This document shows, piece after piece, positions 62,006-64,000 of a DNA stretch of 64,000 nt. Location: assembly GCF_002075885.1 (NCBI RefSeq), contig NZ_MDET01000010.1, positions 47,510-111,509 on the forward strand, written 5' to 3'. Under the pieces are notes generated by a model. It was given only the letters and a program-made list of their open reading frames with translations, did not search any database and had not been told where the DNA came from. The DNA is from Manganibacter manganicus. Its GTDB lineage: Bacteria > Pseudomonadota > Alphaproteobacteria > Rhizobiales > Rhizobiaceae. Each line of letters begins with the position of its first letter. The first letter of the stretch is position 1. Made by a program: the position numbers and the translations under genes.

Positions 62006-62221
62006 GATCCGCGCCTGCCCTCGGAAACGCCGGCGACATCTTCGCCGTCACAGGTAGCTAGCGCGCAAACTCTAATAATTCGTGCCGCCGATCGTATCGC
62101 CTGTGATGCGTTCGATTGTTTTGTTCAATTGTTGGCTCCCTGATGTGGCGTGGTGCCTTGATGGCGCGTGAAGGGCCGAAAATCGAGGGGCAACGCCCAG
62201 AAAACTGGGTGCCAAAGCAGG

Positions 62222-62243
62222 AAAGGCGCCGATTGGCGCCTTT
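62222..62243 (-). terminator. Terminator-like hairpin downstream of fhs
   Basis: AAAGGCGCC and GGCGCCTTT are perfect 9-bp arms around GATT. On the minus strand the 3' arm ends in TTT followed by CCTGCTTT, so it could stop fhs transcripts. The surrounding spacer 62006-62319 otherwise holds only several ATTGTTG motifs (62116 onward and about 62247-62280). Confidence 0.6.
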
Positions 62244-62319
62244 CGCTATTGTTGGGTCTATTGTTGCAATCCGATTGTTGGGATTTGACCCATCGCCGGA
62301 TCTGCAGAACCTTTGCCGC

Positions 62320-63999
62320 TCAGCTCAGGCCTTCGATCTGGCCGTCGGCGTTGAGGCGGATGTTTTCCGACGACGGCTTCGAGGGCAGGCCCGGCATGGT
62401 CATGATCTCGCCGCAGATCGCCACCACGAAGCCGGCACCCGCCGAAAGCCGCACCTCGCGCACCGGCACCACATGGCCGGTCGGCGCGCCGCGCAGGTTC
62501 GGGTCGGTCGAGAACGAATATTGCGTCTTGGCCATGCAGATCGGCAGATTGCCGTAACCCTGCTTTTCCCACTGGTGCAACTGGTCGCGCACGCTCTTGT
62601 CGGCAATCGCGCCTTCGCCGCGATAGACGCGCTTGACGATGGTGTCGATCTTGTCGAACAGGCCCAGATCGTCCGGATAAAGCGGCGAAAACTGCGAAGC
62701 ACCCGACTCGGCAAGCTGCACAACCTTCTTGGCCAGATCTTCGGCGCCCGCCGAGCCATTGGCCCAGTGCCTGCACACGATCGCGTCGGCATTGAGCGTC
62801 TTGACGTAATCCTGCAGCGCCTTGATCTCGGCATCGGTGTCGGAATGGAAGTGGTTGATCGCCACCACCACGGGCACGCCGAACTCGTGCACGTTCTCGA
62901 TATGGCGGCCAAGGTTCGGGCAGCCCTTCTTCACCGCCTCGACATTCTCCGCACCCAGATCGTCCTTCTTGACCCCGCCATTCATCTTCATGGCGCGAAC
63001 CGTCGCCACGATGACCGCCGCCGCCGGCTTCAGCCCCGCCTTGCGGCACTTGATGTCAAAAAACTTCTCCGCACCCAGGTCGGCGCCGAAGCCGGCCTCC
63101 GTCACCACATATTCGCCAAGCTTCAGCGCCGTGGTCGTGGCCATCACCGAGTTGCAGCCATGGGCGATATTGGCGAACGGGCCGCCATGCACGAAGGCCG
63201 GGTTGTTCTCCAGCGTCTGCACAAGGTTCGGCTGAAGCGCGTCCTTGAGCAGAACCGCCATCGCGCCCGGCGCCTTGAGGTCACGCGCGAACACCGGCGT
63301 CTTGTCGCGCCGATAGGCCACGATGATGTCGCCGAGCCGCTTTTCCAGATCCTTCAAATCGCGCGACAGGCACAGGATCGCCATCACTTCGGAGGCAACC
63401 GTGATGTCGAAGCCGGCCTCGCGCGGATAGCCGTTGGCCACCCCGCCCAGCGAGCACACGATCTGGCGCAGCGCCCGGTCGTTCATGTCCATCACCCGCC
63501 GCCACGTCACCCGGCGCGTGTCGATGCCAAGCTCGTTGCCCCAATAGATGTGGTTGTCGAGCAGCGCCGAAAGCAGGTTGTGGGCCGAGGTGATGGCGTG
63601 GAAGTCGCCGGTGAAGTGCAAATTCATGTCGTCCATTGGCACGACCTGGGCATAGCCGCCGCCGGCCGCACCGCCCTTCATGCCGAAGTTCGGCCCGAGC
63701 GAGGCCTCGCGAATGCAGATCACGGCCTTCTTGCCGATCCGGTTCAGCCCGTCGCCAAGCCCAACCGTCGTCGTCGTCTTGCCCTCGCCCGCAGGCGTCG
63801 GGTTGATCGCCGTCACAAGGATCAGCTTGCCATCCGGCTTGCCCTGCACCGATCTGATGAAATCAGCCGAAACCTTCGCCTTGTCGTGTCCGTAAGGCAG
63901 CAAATGCTCGTCCGATATCCCGATCTTCGCCCCAATCTCCTGGATCGGCTTCTTCTTCGCTGCGCGCGCTATCTCGATGTCGCTCTTGAATTCCGCCAT
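62320..63999 (-). CDS. fhs: Formate-tetrahydrofolate ligase
   Basis: A 559-aa ligase (complete; ATG at 63999) that makes 10-formyl-THF from formate, THF and ATP for one-carbon metabolism. The P-loop [19 protein letters not shown] is near residues 68-86, [26 protein letters not shown] follows, and the C-terminal [21 protein letters not shown] is intact. It has no neighbour from the folate pathway in the window; its upstream region lies beyond the right edge. Confidence 0.97.
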   Translation of the reverse strand: MAEFKSDIEIARAAKKKPIQEIGAKIGISDEHLLPYGHDKAKVSADFIRSVQGKPDGKLILVTAINPTPAGEGKTTTTVGLGDGLNRIGKKAVICIREASLGPNFGMKGGAAGGGYAQVVPMDDMNLHFTGDFHAITSAHNLLSALLDNHIYWGNELGIDTRRVTWRRVMDMNDRALRQIVCSLGGVANGYPREAGFDITVASEVMAILCLSRDLKDLEKRLGDIIVAYRRDKTPVFARDLKAPGAMAVLLKDALQPNLVQTLENNPAFVHGGPFANIAHGCNSVMATTTALKLGEYVVTEAGFGADLGAEKFFDIKCRKAGLKPAAAVIVATVRAMKMNGGVKKDDLGAENVEAVKKGCPNLGRHIENVHEFGVPVVVAINHFHSDTDAEIKALQDYVKTLNADAIVCRHWANGSAGAEDLAKKVVQLAESGASQFSPLYPDDLGLFDKIDTIVKRVYRGEGAIADKSVRDQLHQWEKQGYGNLPICMAKTQYSFSTDPNLRGAPTGHVVPVREVRLSAGAGFVVAICGEIMTMPGLPSKPSSENIRLNADGQIEGLS

Positions 64000-64000
64000 G

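Noticed and set aside
60845..62143. 432-aa plus-strand frame opposite the flippase
   Set aside because: Extremely Arg/Gln/His-rich, as expected from the complement of a membrane protein gene.

Overview
The window reads as chromosomal DNA of an alphaproteobacterium of the order Hyphomicrobiales (Rhizobiales), most plausibly the Phyllobacteriaceae/Brucellaceae side. The support is the block lptC-lptA-lptB-rpoN-hpf-ptsN, the phyR-nepR-ecfG general stress response (GSR) locus, olsB for ornithine lipids, DUF1150/DUF982/DUF1328 proteins, an sRNA locus beside polA, and short dispersed palindromic repeats typical of rhizobial intergenic DNA. Genus cannot be fixed from the sequence alone. No rRNA, tRNA, CRISPR, prophage or insertion sequence was recognised.

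Layout. 1-3645 (-) is the N-terminal 1215 residues of a very glycine-rich type Va autotransporter that runs off the left edge. 3646-4299 holds a tandem 137-bp-period repeat and two copies of a 32-nt motif. 4300-7630 is a nucleoside/ribose salvage block (ribokinase, amidase, nucleoside hydrolase). 7663-8515 is a heat-shock unit with an RpoH-like promoter, a ROSE-type RNA thermometer, hsp20 and DUF1150. 8551-13685 (-) is lptC-lptA-lptB-rpoN-hpf-ptsN. 13952-23658 (+) runs sppA, ihfB, lapA-like, an ornithine cyclodeaminase homologue, two RNA methyltransferases, lspA, an acrylyl-CoA-reductase-like enzyme, a hybrid histidine kinase and olsB. 23679-31882 (-) holds a TRIC-like channel, grpE, cysG-cysH, an SDR, a class A PBP and yidB. 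32166-35372 has small stress-type membrane proteins, RNase D and an M20 peptidase. A three-hairpin sRNA candidate (35559-35702, -) precedes polA, followed by a COG2984/4120/1101-type ABC importer.

41608-53624 is the GSR neighbourhood: EcfG, NepR and PhyR expressed from a divergent promoter pair, a single-domain receiver whose 3' end overlaps ecfG, and two HWE-family kinases (one cytosolic, one with a CHASE-like sensor region). Around them are genes whose upstream DNA carries the same GGAAC-N16-CGTT promoter: a triple PRC-barrel exported protein, DUF883 plus a holin-like protein, DUF1328 and, further left, a small protein at 33082. The promoters suggest a compact local regulon controlled by phosphorylated PhyR sequestering NepR and freeing EcfG.

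53746-58954 (-) is the phosphate operon pstS-pstC-pstA-pstB-phoU-phoB with a PHO box at 59028-59045 and no phoR next to it. The right end carries a FemAB-like acetyltransferase, a flippase and a complete formate-tetrahydrofolate ligase gene. Most starts were chosen from Shine-Dalgarno placement and operon overlap; uncertain ones are flagged.
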